DNA from: Megaleporinus macrocephalus
Taxonomy: Eukaryota; Chordata; Actinopteri; Characiformes; Anostomidae
Direction of reading: 5' to 3'
Assembly (NCBI GenBank): GCA_021613375.1
Contig: CM038711.1
Coordinates: 21,041,694-21,105,693, forward strand
DNA: 64,000 bases
In this document: positions 21,601-32,759 of the stretch, one piece after another
How the letters are laid out: each line of letters opens with the position of its first letter
Numbering within the stretch: position 1 is the stretch's first letter
The notes under the pieces: generated by a model
Databases searched by the model: none
What the model saw: only the letters and a program-made list of their open reading frames with translations
What the model was told of the DNA's origin: nothing
Program-made: the position numbers and the translations under genes

Positions 21601-24600
21601 GTCATGGGGGGAGGGCTGGAGTGATCGCATGACCAACACACTCATACCTACGGGCAATTTTGGAGTGACTTTGGTAGAAAAACGGAGTACCCGGACAAAA
21701 CCCACTTAAGCATGAGGAGAATATGCAAACTTCACACAGAACGGTCCAGATTGGGAATTAAACCAGATCGTCTTGTTGTAAGGTGACAGAGCTAACCACT
21801 ACACCACTGTGTTGCCACAAATCAAAATGTAAAAGAAAAGGTTCCAAAAAAAAAAAAGTTAAAAACTGCTTTGACCTAAAAAAAAGTACTTCATGTGGTA
21901 ACAAGAAAATGAACCTGAAAAATGATTTTTTTGAATGATTAATTCTTTTAATTAAAGTAATATTTTGAGTTGAGTAAAAATAGCCTAATTGCTTACGTGA
22001 AGTAATTTCTTGGGTTGAACCAACAAAGCAGTGGTTACAGTGTAAATATGTTTGCTTTCTAATTGGGTGAGGGTGAGGGGAGACTGAGTGGGGCAGTCTT
22101 ACTGGGGGATTCAGGTCAAACAACTTTGACTTGCGAGAAACCTTTTGAGCAGCCCAGCATCATATTGTTGGCTGAATGCTCAGCTGTCATCCCAGTTAGT
22201 GAATTGACTAGTCAGACTGATTCGTGTAGAACGTAGGACTACGATTAGAACGTAGAACTACGATTAGCCACATGTGTTTACACACAGCGGAATTTGACCT
22301 CCGCATTTAACCCATCCGTGCAGTGAAACACCCACATATACACACACTAGTGAACATACACACTAGGGGGCGGTGAGCACACGTGCCCGGAGCGGTGGGC
22401 AGCCCTTATCCACGGCGCCCGGGGAGCAGTTGGGGTTAGGTGCCTTGCTCAAGGGCACTACAGTCATGACTTGCCGGTCCCGGGGATCGAACCGGTGACC
22501 TTCCGGTCACAAGGCCGGATCCCTAACCTTCAGGCCACGACTGCCCCCTGATTTGACTTGTGTTCTCTGCCAGGCTTTGCTTCCGATGTTAAAGCGGGCT
22601 GCTTCCAAAGAGACAGGCATGGGCATACACAGAGCAGCAGTCATTAACATGACCTCCCTTTTGGGTTCAGTGGAGCTTAACTGGGGACAAGCCGCCAATA
22701 ACTTCAAATGGTACCCATACAGAACATCAAAGGTACGAGTGCCTCAACTCTCATAATTTCACACACACTGATTAAAACTTACAGAACACACTTTATTACA
22801 ATATTATCAAATTTGATCAAAGCTGGGACCCAGGTTCGGAAACACTAAAGCTACTCCTCTTTTTGTGTTTGGGGAAACTGATAAAGTTAGAAAGATGTTG
22901 TTTGATTTATCTCCTCTGACAGTCTGCACTGAACATGGTCACCAGATGTATGGCAGTTGACCTGGAGGCAGATGGAATCCTCTGTATGGCCATTCATCCT
23001 GGGTGGGTGCGCACCGATATGGGGGGACAGGAGGTAAGATCCACCATCCACTGCTCGTTGTAATGACAGCTGAAATTAGGGAGTAGAGTGGAAGCAGTTA
23101 TTTGAAACAGAAGCAAAAAATACCAAACTTGAATCAATAGTATAACAGACTACTCTGTTTGGCGTTTACACATTTATCATTCTGATGCAATGCAGAAGGT
23201 TTAGGTTTATGTGGGGTTTAATTTAATGCAGACACCACCATAAACACCTCCTTCAGATACAAATCCCGTATTTATAAAAGAATAAAACAAAATTTCTAAA
23301 TCCTAGACTGTTAATATTTACTACCTGCTCAGGTTCTAGTCAAGTTAATTAATCACAACAAAGCAGCAAAAACAGCAGACAGTGAAGAAAAATAACTCTT
23401 AGGCTCTGAAGGGCTCTGATATACTTTAAAAAAACTGTGGTCTTATTGATTTTACTAGATGTTTACATGGCAATTCTGGTTACATGTATTTAATATAGTT
23501 GAGTAAACAATTTAATTATTATGTAGTAATCTTAAGTTGTTGTATGCTGTTGCTCCCGATTCAGAGGAAGAAGATTGTAATTCAGTCTCTCAGAGGCTGT
23601 AAGCTGCACTGGACTAGTCAGCAAAGACATTTTCTGTGCTGTGCTGTTTGAGTCCGGAGACCAAGCTTGTTGTGTCTGTGTCTGTAAATGTGGGGTAAAT
23701 TCATGTTACATGAAATAAGAACTTTAATGTCCACTAGCTTAGCTTAGCAAACTAACCAGCTCACTGTATACACTGCTCAAAAAAATAAAGGGAACACTCA
23801 AATAACACATCCTAGATCTAAATGAATTAAATATTCTGATTGAATACTTTGTTCTGTACAAAGTTGAATGTTCTGACAACAAAAATCATTAATGGAAATC
23901 AAATTTATTAACCAATGGAGGCCTGGATTTGGAGTCGCACACAAAATTAAAGTGGAAAAACACACTACAGGCGGATCCCACTTTGATGTAATGTCCTTAA
24001 AACAAGTCAAAATGAGGCTCAGTATTGTGTGTGGCCTCCATGTGCCTGTATGACCTCCCAACACCGCCTGAGCATGATCCTGATAAGGTGGCGGATGGTC
24101 TCCTAAGGGATCTCCTCCCAGACCTGGACTAAAGCATCCGCCAACTCCTGGACAGTCTGTGGTGCAACGTGACGTTGGTGGATGGAGCAAGACATGATGT
24201 CCCACCTGTGCTCAGTCTGGGAAATGGGCGGGCCAGTCCATAGCTTCAATTACTTCATCTTGCAGGAACCCAGGGCCAACCGCACCAGCATATGGTCTCA
24301 CAAGGGGTCTGAGGATCTCATCTCGGGACCTAATGGCAGTCAGGCTTCCTCTGGCAAGGACATGGAGGGCTGAAGGATGTTGCAGGCAGCAGATCGCTCT
24401 CCGCGGTGTCTCCAGACTCTGTCACGTCTGTCACATGTGCTCAGTGTGAACCAGCTTTCATCTGTGAAGAGCACAGGGCGCCAGTGGCGAATTTGCCAAT
24501 TCTCTAGCAAATAGCAAGCGTCCTGCACGGTGTTGGGCTGTGAGCACAACCCATCCTCATGGAGTCAGTTTCTAACCGTTTGTGCAGACACATGCCACTC

Positions 24601-25338
24601 GCTGAAAGACTACCATACATGCTGATGGGTTCATGGTGTTTCTTTTTTACTTAAACTAAAATCTCATTCCTTCAACGTAGACATCAGAGAACAACTTAAA
24701 ATGCTAAATAAATGCAATGGGTACTGTTATCTGTTTATCCAGGATATAACTGTACAACATTTAAACAATTATGCTTATTTATGATGTTTATCTTTTTATT
24801 TTGGACTGTACTGGAATAAATTTGTATGTTCAGTGACATTCCAAAAACACATTATTTTTCTTGTACTGCATATCTGTATTCCCTCTGTCTGAAATGCCCT
24901 GTTAGAGCTCCTTTGTCTTTCAGCCCCGCCTCCCGGTGAGCCCAGTGTGCTCTGACTGGACAGCTTACCTACTCTGTTAGGATTGATAGTGTTGTGCAAG
25001 GGCATGCCAGGCTTGCCTATAGGTGGGCAATATTATTAATTGTGTAACAAGATGATGTCACTATGTAAAAGTGAAAAGTGATCGAATTTCAACAAGACAA
25101 TTGAGGAAAGTGGTTTCTGTGGAAGAGAGTTTCTCTCTCTGGCATGTACTTTGGGCTTTATAACTTTGCAGACAATAACAAATACACTGATATACATGTT
25201 GCCTTTAATGTGTTTGTTCTACAGGCACCACTAAGCACAGAAGAGAGCATCATCTCTGTCCTGAATGTGATTGGTGGTTTATCTGAGAAGGATCATGGTT
25301 CATTTCTGCATTACACTGGTGAACCTCTGCCCTGGTGA
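16754..25338 (+). CDS. Short-chain dehydrogenase/reductase, sniffer/C-factor-like (6 exons)
   Basis: Coding exons: 16754-16900, 21045-21096, 21208-21395, 22574-22732, 22923-23033 and 25225-25338. All junctions are GT-AG and phases join to 256 residues, the usual classical SDR length. The Rossmann nucleotide motif TGANRGLG is at 14-21, NNAG at 95-98, the catalytic Ser at 157 (NMTSLLGS), and Tyr178/Lys182 in YRTSK. A WVRTDMGG-type loop follows. The sequence and the YPYRTSKSALN signature fit the sniffer/C-signal group of cytosolic NAD(P)H-dependent carbonyl reductases; the true substrate is unknown. Intron 1 is 4.1 kb and intron 5 carries a Tc1-like fragment. The start is the first ATG in exon 1 and places the Rossmann motif where expected. 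Confidence 0.93.
17320..17600. repeat. Possible interspersed repeat in reductase intron 1
   Basis: This is a GC-richer island in AT-rich intron sequence, containing GGGGGCGGGACAAAATC and TACGTAGTCCCGTTGAGGCG. It lacks coding signals. I suspect part of a repeat family or a regulatory island, but no second copy is present in the window. Confidence 0.3.
17911..18165. repeat. Direct and inverted GTGCCGAATT repeats
   Basis: The unit starting GTGCCGAATT, followed by a cytosine-rich run, CCAGGAAAAGCACC and CTCTCGGGA, occurs at 17911-17959 and again at 18115-18165. An inverted variant at about 18069-18106 pairs with the second copy to form a hairpin (GAATTCGGCAC / GTGCCGAATTT) centred near 18110. 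No transposase is seen. This is probably the end structure of an unrecognised mobile element. Confidence 0.6.
18583..18653. repeat. (AT)n microsatellite
   Basis: About 35 uninterrupted AT units in intron 1 of the reductase gene. The open frame of alternating Tyr-Ile across it is an artefact. Confidence 0.97.
21850..22046. mobile_element. MITE-like element in reductase intron 3
   Basis: Read on the minus strand it begins TTTACACTGTAACC and continues TTGGTTCAACCCAAG. This is the same style as the left end of the element at 12947 (TACACTGTAA, then TTGGCTCAACTTAA). It is AT-rich and non-coding. The far end is uncertain. Confidence 0.45.
22230..22267. repeat. Two tandem 19-bp units at the SINE tail
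   Basis: AACGTAGGACTACGATTAG is followed directly by AACGTAGAACTACGATTAG. They abut the 3' end of the reversed SINE and may be its tail repeat or a local duplication made at insertion. Confidence 0.8.
22263..22549 (-). mobile_element. tRNA-derived SINE, copy 2, in reductase intron 3
   Basis: This is a reverse-orientation copy of the SINE at 1325-1600. The minus-strand head reads GGGGGCAGTCGTGGCCTGAA with the B box GGTTCGATCCC. Its head end lies 24 bases before exon 4 of the reductase gene, leaving only a short unique stretch for the branch point and 3' splice site. Confidence 0.92.
23771..24605 (-). mobile_element. Tc1-like transposon fragment in reductase intron 5
   Basis: The left terminal repeat CACTGCTCAAAAAAATAAAG follows a TA dinucleotide (23769-23770), as for Tc1/mariner target sites. 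The minus strand encodes the C-terminal half of a transposase: the frame at 24340-24549 carries LFTDESWFTLS with a catalytic Asp and RVWRHRGER. Further downstream parts are shifted and contain stops. Sequence similarity ends near 24605 with no right terminal repeat, so about half the element is missing. Confidence 0.88.
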
Positions 25339-25781
25339 TCCAAGAACTAGCATAATACAATATCATACTGTTTAACAAACATTTGTTGTTATTTATTAGA
25401 TGCATATTTATACACTTGCGTTTAAGGTCTACTTTACTGAGATTTCTGACCCTGTATCAGTTTTGTGGAATCAGAGTGACCGATCCACATTATCCAAATT
25501 AAGTTAATTGCACTTTAGTCTTTTGTTCAGTTGTTAGGACTGTGCACATATGGGAAAACTGCAGATGAACTTTCACCACATAAGCAGTGCACCTGAGGAA
25601 CCAGCGCTCCTGAACACTATGGATAATGAAATATGTGTGAATTATAGCTGAAAATGATTGTAATGTTGTAATTGTAATGTTGCTTGGAGCCCATAAAGCT
25701 TTTAAGTTGTTAAGCTGGGGCTGTTGTTTTCATTAATCCTAGTTTTGTGTGATTTGGAAACAGTGCAGTGAAGCTTATCCT

Positions 25782-25787
25782 ATTAAA
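25782..25787 (+). terminator. ATTAAA, possible polyadenylation signal of the reductase gene
   Basis: A variant ATTAAA hexamer lies 445 bases after the stop. No AATAAA is closer. It is weak evidence on its own. Confidence 0.3.
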
Positions 25788-25789
25788 TC

Positions 25790-26579
25790 CTGTCTAACAT
25801 GACAAGTGTTTACTGGTGTTATGATGTGCAAAGTGAACTTCACTGTCATAGTTGCATAAGTTCTCTAGCAAACAACCCTAAACCAACAAGACACATTCCT
25901 CATAATGATCTTCTCAGCCTAGTTGTCTGCTTGATGTTGTTTTGTTCCTGTGCCAGCTTGGATTCAGTCTTTCTCACAACAAATGCCTTAAAAATACTCA
26001 GATATCAACTCCCCACTTACCCTAAATGTAGTCCATCAGTCAAGACGTTTGGTGCTGAATTCTGTCTCCCTCTTGCAGAATCTGTCTCCTTCATGTTCAT
26101 ACACAAAACTCATGTATATGGACACTAGATTAGATATGTTAATTCTGTTTTTCAGTTAGAATTGAGATTAACAGTTATTTATAAATACAAACAACAGAAG
26201 TCACCTCGTGAGTGCATATGATGAAAATGGTAAATAATAACAATCACTTAATAATTAGTATAAATAATATTTGAGATTAAAAACAGTGAAGTTTTGTTTT
26301 TATAGTTCACAGTAAGTCATACTGTGCTCTAAACTATATCTAAGTCTGCATGACAATAATGAAGATCTAGATGCAGGTTGAGAGGTTGAAAGGACTTTTG
26401 AGTGCAGAGGATGAAGCTGTAGGAGTCCTGTTTGCTTCACTAATCTCGAGAGCTGGCTATTTGGATATTGTGGAATGATAAAAGTCCACTTGCAGCTACA
26501 TTTGCACAGGCTGCGCAGTCGATTAGTAAAGAAGAGTGAGTTGATGAAGCAGTTATGGTGTATGCGCATCTTTTGGCTT
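25790..26579. other. Intergenic, nothing recognised
   Basis: A 109-codon open frame at 25799-26128 has no domain, no codon bias and no splice context, and I regard it as chance. Otherwise the sequence is AT-rich and unremarkable. Confidence 0.5.
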
Positions 26580-26786
26580 TTGTTATTTATTTAGGAATGA
26601 GGGAGTAAGCACAGCGAGAGAGAGGCCTGAGGAATAAGAAAGTGCTCCGACCGGTTTTTACTTGTGTTTGCTGATCATCTGTCAGCTGATGTCTCCAGTA
26701 AATTTACCCGAAGATGGATGCAGACTGAAGCTACATAGGGCTTAGTCCAGCGATGACCAGAAAAGAGTCCAAATTCTTCTAAAGAG
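26580..26786 (+). other. Possible 5' untranslated exon of the synaptotagmin gene
   Basis: A GC-richer stretch ends AAAGAG followed by a strong donor GTAAGT at 26787. The first coding exon begins after an acceptor at 27337, so a 5' leader exon is expected upstream. This is inference; no TSS evidence exists. Confidence 0.35.
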
Positions 26787-27358
26787 GTAAGTTTCAGTGT
26801 GAAATGTTTCAGTGTGAAATTCTTTTTTTGTTAGGTTAAAGAAATGAGAAGTGATCATAATGTGATGTTGGGAGACACTAGGCTTAAACAGAAATGAAAT
26901 GGATTTCTTACCTGGCTTACTGAACTAGTTAGTATTGTATTTTGGAATACACTTGGAAAATGAATGATGATGAATGATTAATGATTCTGAAATATTCTGT
27001 TTTTAACTTTCTAGACTTTTTAACTCTAGACTTGAATTTGGTCACTAGTCTTAAGACTTATTTTTCACTCATATAACCACAGTAGTTACTGTGTAACTAA
27101 GCCATGTGGTTACTGTAGTGAGGAATTGAGGGATGTGGCGCCATATACAAGCACTGTGATGGGTTGAACCTTTAAAGAACATTTGCCTCTTCACTTTAAA
27201 CACCGTCCTCTCTCAGTGAATGTCCTTATCAGCAATGCCAGCCATGCGTTGTAATTACTGTCCACAATTTGAATAACAAGCAATAGACATCAGTTAATGT
27301 AACAGACAGAAGTAACTGCGTTCCTCTTTGTCTATAGGGCTGTTCATGGCAAGGGAGC

Positions 27359-30300
27359 ATGTCTTTTCCGGCATCTTTGGAAAACTCCTTCTGGGAGATC
27401 CACATACCACTCTCGCAGGAAGTGAAGTACACTATTTTAGGGATTTCTGTTACGCTTCTCTTTGTGGCCCTTTGCATTCTGATATGGCAGCTTTACCGAT
27501 ACTGCATGCAGGAACCTGTTCCTAAACAAGACGGTACGTTTAAGCACAAAGAACGCCCTTTTAAGCACATGAGCTCAAAAAATGATCTTTTGTGGTTTAT
27601 GCAATGCTGTTGCGGTTAATGCAAAAAGATGCAAGGTATTTGGGAAGGAAGACATGAAACTAGAGGCCTGAAAAATGATATGAAATCTCTGTACGTAATT
27701 GTGTATAACTTTACATTTTGCATTTATTCAAATATTGTATATGTTTAATCGCAGTCAATGGTTTACTATCAAATGAACAGTCTACACAGAATGAGAACCC
27801 TCAGAGTAACTCTCCAGCACCAGACTACAGGGTATGTGTCTAACATTTTTTTCTAGCAAATCTAAATGACTTCTATCGTTTTACACAACTCTTGTTGTTG
27901 TTGTTAGAGCTGCTCTACATATTAGTATGTACTTATTAATCCAGAGTTTAAATATCATTACATTGTTGGTGTGTCTCTGAGTCTTCCTCTTCACCTTGAC
28001 CTACATTAAACATGCAGTGTTTGATTTGTATATGAGTGTTTCTCATGCCTTATATTGTTGTAGAAATACTGTGTTTTAATGTGTAAATAAATTTGGTCTG
28101 GTTTATTAGACAGTTATCATTAACAGATTACATATTTTACATATTTTACTCTTGTGTCAGCAAATTAGTAAATGCAAAGTATTGTATGGGATCTAGCCGA
28201 AACTGAAATCCTCACCTATCTTAAAGATTATTTGTAAAATCTGATTTACTCAGTTTTTAATCAGGTAATCATGTTTGATATCGACTATTTTCTTTCTTTA
28301 GTTTTATACTGGAGCTAAAAGGCTAATATGGCTAATGAGTAATGGAAGCTTATGACTATTAATTAGTATGTAACCTGCATTGAATGGCAAATAATCTCAA
28401 ATAGACCTGCATATGTGTAATATGGCAGGAGCATACTTCCCAGAGTCCTTGTCCTGTGTTCAGCATGTTACACTGTCAGAAAATAAGGTCCTATTCAAAT
28501 ACATGTTTTAATCACCAAGATACAAACAGTGTAATGGTTCAGCAATAACTGTAACATCTAACTGTGTACCTTAATTACATTTCTCCCAGAAGAAAAAGTA
28601 CCTATTTGTACCTTTTAGTTACACAATCTTTTGAAACAGAACAATAAAATAAAAAGCCTGGAGACCTGGCAGGGCATGTAGAGTGAATACATCTTATATA
28701 TATATTAATATGGTACAATTGTCTTCCCTAAATTAAGGCACTGAAGACTTCAAAGAGGCTCCTTCAAAGAGTGCACTCACCAATACAAATTGTATGCGTA
28801 ACTTTCTGATTCTCTGAATCGTTACTATTGTCACCAAAGGACTGGATTTTTTAATAGGAATGCATTTTTGTACATCACTCTGGCTCCAATTCTTTTTTGC
28901 TAGTCCTTATATTAAGGGCTACACAATCTGTCTTGTATGACAGATGGGGTAGCTTACTATTTTTTAGTTTGTAATATTAATTAATAAATATATGCATCAA
29001 AATGAAAAATTGCTGTGAAAGTTTTTTTTTTTTTTATCTACTTATACCTAAAGTTATTTTTGTACCTACACAGTCCTTTGTGGCTCCAAGGGGTCAACCT
29101 GGGTTACAACAGTAATCAAACTGCCCTTAATACAGTTGCTAACCAAAACATCTTAATTAGACTGTTGAATATTTTCATTTAAGGTGCTCAGATGTTCTGA
29201 TGTTAGCACAGGTGTACAGTTTGGTAATGTTTTTAAATCTTATTAATATCTGCAGTTCAAAAACAGTTATGAGTAAAAGCACTAACTACTGAAAAGATTT
29301 TCAATCTTGTTCAGTAAAGTACACTAAACCATGTAGGAGCAGCAAGTCCAGAGGTGTGAATGGTGGTCTTATTTTTCATGTTCATGTCGTGCAACTGAGT
29401 CAACATGGGACTGAAACACGGAATTTAAAGTTAACAGAACCCTGGGAAGAATGACCCCAAATTATGGCAAATATGATACAATTATCAATACAGTTATCAA
29501 TAAAATGCAGGTATTCAGGAGTGCTACTACTGCCTTTAGAGTCACCTGGTTTGGACTCAATAATTCACCCAAGAAATGGTATAAAACTAAATGCCACGTT
29601 AGCATCGTAGCTACAGTGCTTAGCTAGAGAAGCAAACTTCAGACACCAAATATGTGTTGGCTGATCTGCTGCCTTTCTGAGGAGGTGAAAACTGTGAATT
29701 TCATCATTTCTGAAACAAGCACTTGAACATGTTCCTGTTTCAGCTGGAGTCCCGTCACGATGAGGCGGAGCGGCTGAGTCGCTGTCTGTCCCGCAGCTCT
29801 GAGCTGGCCAGCAGCATGGACAGTCTCGGGGAGCTGGACGAGGAGCGCATTCAGGGCACTCTGCGCTTCTCGCTTTTCTATGACCAGCTCCAGTCTCGCC
29901 TGGTGGTGACGGTGCTGGAGGCGCGGGGCCTGGCGGCGCGGGAGTTCAGCCGCAGTGCTGACCCTTTTATCCGCTTACGGCTGCTGTGGGCCGCCAGAGA
30001 GGAGGGCGAGCAGCGGATGAGCTGTGTGCTGCAGGAGTGGCAGACGCGCCTGGTGAAGGACAGCTGCAACCCCATGTTTGGAGATCAGTTCTCCTGCACG
30101 CTGGCCGAGGAGGACGTGCCCCGGGTCACCGTGCGCATGGAGGTGAGGGAGCCTGCTGTCTTATAGGTCAGGTCACAGGTTGTAAGGTCTGCCTGCTGGC
30201 CTCACGTGCTCTCCCAGTGGGTTATGCATTAGGGTCAAGTAAAGTCTGAAAGCCCACATTGATTGTCAGCAGTGTTGGGGTTAGGATTTGGACCTGTGTT

Positions 30301-32495
30301 TGGTTTAGGGAAAGTACACCAATGGTACAAAATTTCTTTGTAATGTACTATAGTGTTTTGGTTTGATATGAAATCACCACAGTGATTTCCTGGTATACAC
30401 AGGGTCGTGATTTATGTATAGCCATTTTATTATTATATAAAAAAAACCTGTATGTGTTTTCAAAGTTTTGTATGTAATGATAATGGTATAATAATAATAG
30501 TTAATCTGAGGAGTTTAATTTGGGTGCTAAATATATAATATTTGTCTTAGAAATGTTTCTTCACCTTCACCAACTGTTTTAAGACATATACTCTATACCA
30601 TATATGCTGTAAAACATATTGGTGGGCAGCATATTAGTAACAGTTTCATCGAATATTTTTTGCGAGGTCAACTTTAGAGGCATGAAGAAGAGGCCAACAG
30701 TAGGCCAACTTTCTCTAAAAAAAACCATTAAACCAACCTAAATGACATTGTTTACACCATAACCTTTTAAATGTTGTCACTGTCCAAAGAAAAGCAAGTA
30801 CCTGTAAAATAGTAACTTTACAGGAGAGGCCAAAAAGCTTCTTTACCTTTAATATAAGTTAATATGAAGAGATTTAGTTCCAAGTGATTGGTCTATTCAT
30901 CTTTCACAGGATATACAGGACAGATGAAGACTGATAAAAATGGAGATACATGTTTGTCTTTGGAACGGTATTACGGTATTCCTCTTCAAAATTAGGGTTC
31001 AGTCAAGGTTCAGGCTTAAGGACAATTAAGGTGAATTTAATAGATTTTTAGTTGAATTAAAATCAGGCTATGTATCTACCAAGCATCTACAGTGGCTTTG
31101 CAAATAAAGTTTTGCCTTGAACCAAGGACTGCAAGGGACATGATATTTTTAATTATATTTCATGAAGACATAAAGAAAATGTATCTAAACTACTTTCATT
31201 TCCACAGTCCTACTTTTAGGATTTTAGGAGGCGTATTATTTCTGTATTGGGTTTTGTTGCTGTGCTTCTTTTTCTTTCAGGTCAGAGATTTTGATAAATA
31301 CTCCAGACATGGCATTCTTGGAGAGGTCCGAGCACCTCTAAACAGTCTAAACATCATATATCCTTTGGAAATACTGGAGGACTTGCAACCACCAAAGAAA
31401 GTGAGTCACTTTACTAGAAAAAGAGTTACAGCAAGAAAAATAGTTCAAGCAAGTGCTGATAATACAGGTCATGGTGAAGAGTGCAACACAGTAAGCCTGT
31501 TGTAACTGATGCAGTTTCAAGGCCAAACATTCAGCACTTTTTTATTTGTAGGATGTTGTTGGAGAGGTTCTTCTCTCACTGAAATACATGCCCACGTCTC
31601 AAAGATTGGAAGTGGGAATTCTGAAGATAAGAACAGTTTTCCGCTCCAGTAAGACAGAGAGAGGTAAACCATTCTGGCAAAACACAAATTCTCAAAGAAA
31701 ATAAAGATACAATAAATACATTGAATACATGTCAGAGATGTGCTCAATCAAACTCAGAAAGTGTTTTGACTATGAGGTTTTAAACAACACAATTAGGTGT
31801 GAAGTTATTTGATTCCTTCAGGGTATGGAATGTGTTTGTTAGGTCTGTCTAATCCATCCACTTTTGTTTCATAGCAGTCACTCTATATAGTTAGCATTGC
31901 CGTAAACATTTTTATACAATTTAAATTGGTGCAAAATTAAATTTAAACAGTCAAAAACAAGTAGCGATGAAGTAGCCTCACACCCAGTAGGCCATAACAA
32001 TAAACACCTCTATTGGGTGGAATAGCTTTATACTAAAAATATGCATGTGAGATGAATGTGATAGGGTCTTGAAAGTTCTCTGGCCCACATAAAAAAATGC
32101 CCCTATCTCCACATTATTTGGGTGCTGCCTCTTCCATGGGCAACAAGTCACAAGGCCCTAAAATGGTGTTGTGTCTTTGTTTTGCAGCACTGTATGCCAG
32201 AATCAGTGTCCTCTGCAATCAGTGTAAAATCCGACATCAGAGGACCTCAGAGAAGGTTCGCTGGGACGTGACAGTCTTCAACGAAGTCCTGATTTTTGTG
32301 CTGCCGGACACTCAGATCAGAGAGTGCTGCATCACAGTGTCAGTCTATGAAATGCGTCCTGGGAAAAAGTCCTCCAAGCACCTAATTGGTCAAGTGCTTT
32401 TAGGGAAGGGGAAAACCTTAGAGGATGAACACTGGAAGCTCATGATGCGTTCTCTTCGACAGCCAGTGGCCAAATGGCATTTACTCTACTTATGA
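27359..32495 (+). CDS. Atypical synaptotagmin (tandem C2, one TM; 6 coding exons)
   Basis: Coding exons: 27359-27533, 27755-27831, 29744-30142, 31281-31400, 31552-31663 and 32188-32495. Junctions are GT-AG and phases join to 396 residues. Layout: short lumenal N-terminus, membrane segment at about 23-46, basic/Cys stop-transfer (YRYC), acidic linker, C2A (about 122-250), C2B (about 260-396). Calcium ligands are depleted. C2A keeps Asp157 (ADPF) and Asp220/Asp222 (RDFD), but the loop-1 first Asp and last loop-3 Asp are replaced. C2B has none in loops 1 and 3 (FRSSKTER, EMRPGKKSSK). The WHLL motif of the synaptotagmin C-terminus is kept. It therefore probably binds membranes or partners with little calcium control. 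It resembles the SYT12-type atypical group; I cannot name the paralogue. The acceptor for exon 1 is at 27337, so the 5' leader is spliced. Confidence 0.9.
28469..28640. mobile_element. Possible MITE in synaptotagmin intron 2
   Basis: The block begins TACACTGTCAGAAAATAAGG and contains repeated GTACCT / AAAAAGTACC motifs, like small non-autonomous DNA elements of fish. A further GTACC-rich piece lies at about 29040-29130. Boundaries are uncertain. Confidence 0.4.
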
Positions 32496-32730
32496 AGACA
32501 GAGAACCCTGACTGAAGGCCTCAAACCGGGTCATGGAAGCCCTTTATCTGGCGCAGTTTGATGCTTTCTCTATATCATGATTCAACTCATGAGATGAAGA
32601 CCAATTGCAGTAGTTACCATGGAGCAGGAAAATGATTTTAATGTGCTGGACCACTCCCCTCCAGATGGGCCTGCCAGTTGTAATCATTCTGAACTTGGAA
32701 CATAATGGACACTCCTCTTTGTTGCTGTGT

Positions 32731-32736
32731 AATAAA
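32731..32736 (+). terminator. AATAAA polyadenylation signal of the synaptotagmin gene
   Basis: A canonical signal lies 236 bases after the stop, preceded by GTGT-rich sequence. A second candidate (AATAAA near 33196) could give a longer form. Confidence 0.6.
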
Positions 32737-32759
32737 ACAAGATATGTACTGTCCTTCTT

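Noticed and set aside
25799..26128. 109-codon open frame
   Set aside because: It has no domain, no codon bias, no splice signals and lies in AT-rich DNA after the reductase gene; probably chance or 3' UTR.
29878..30249. Alternate-frame and antisense open frames over the C2A exon
   Set aside because: They are shadows of the GC-rich coding exon; GC-rich sequence has few stops in any frame.
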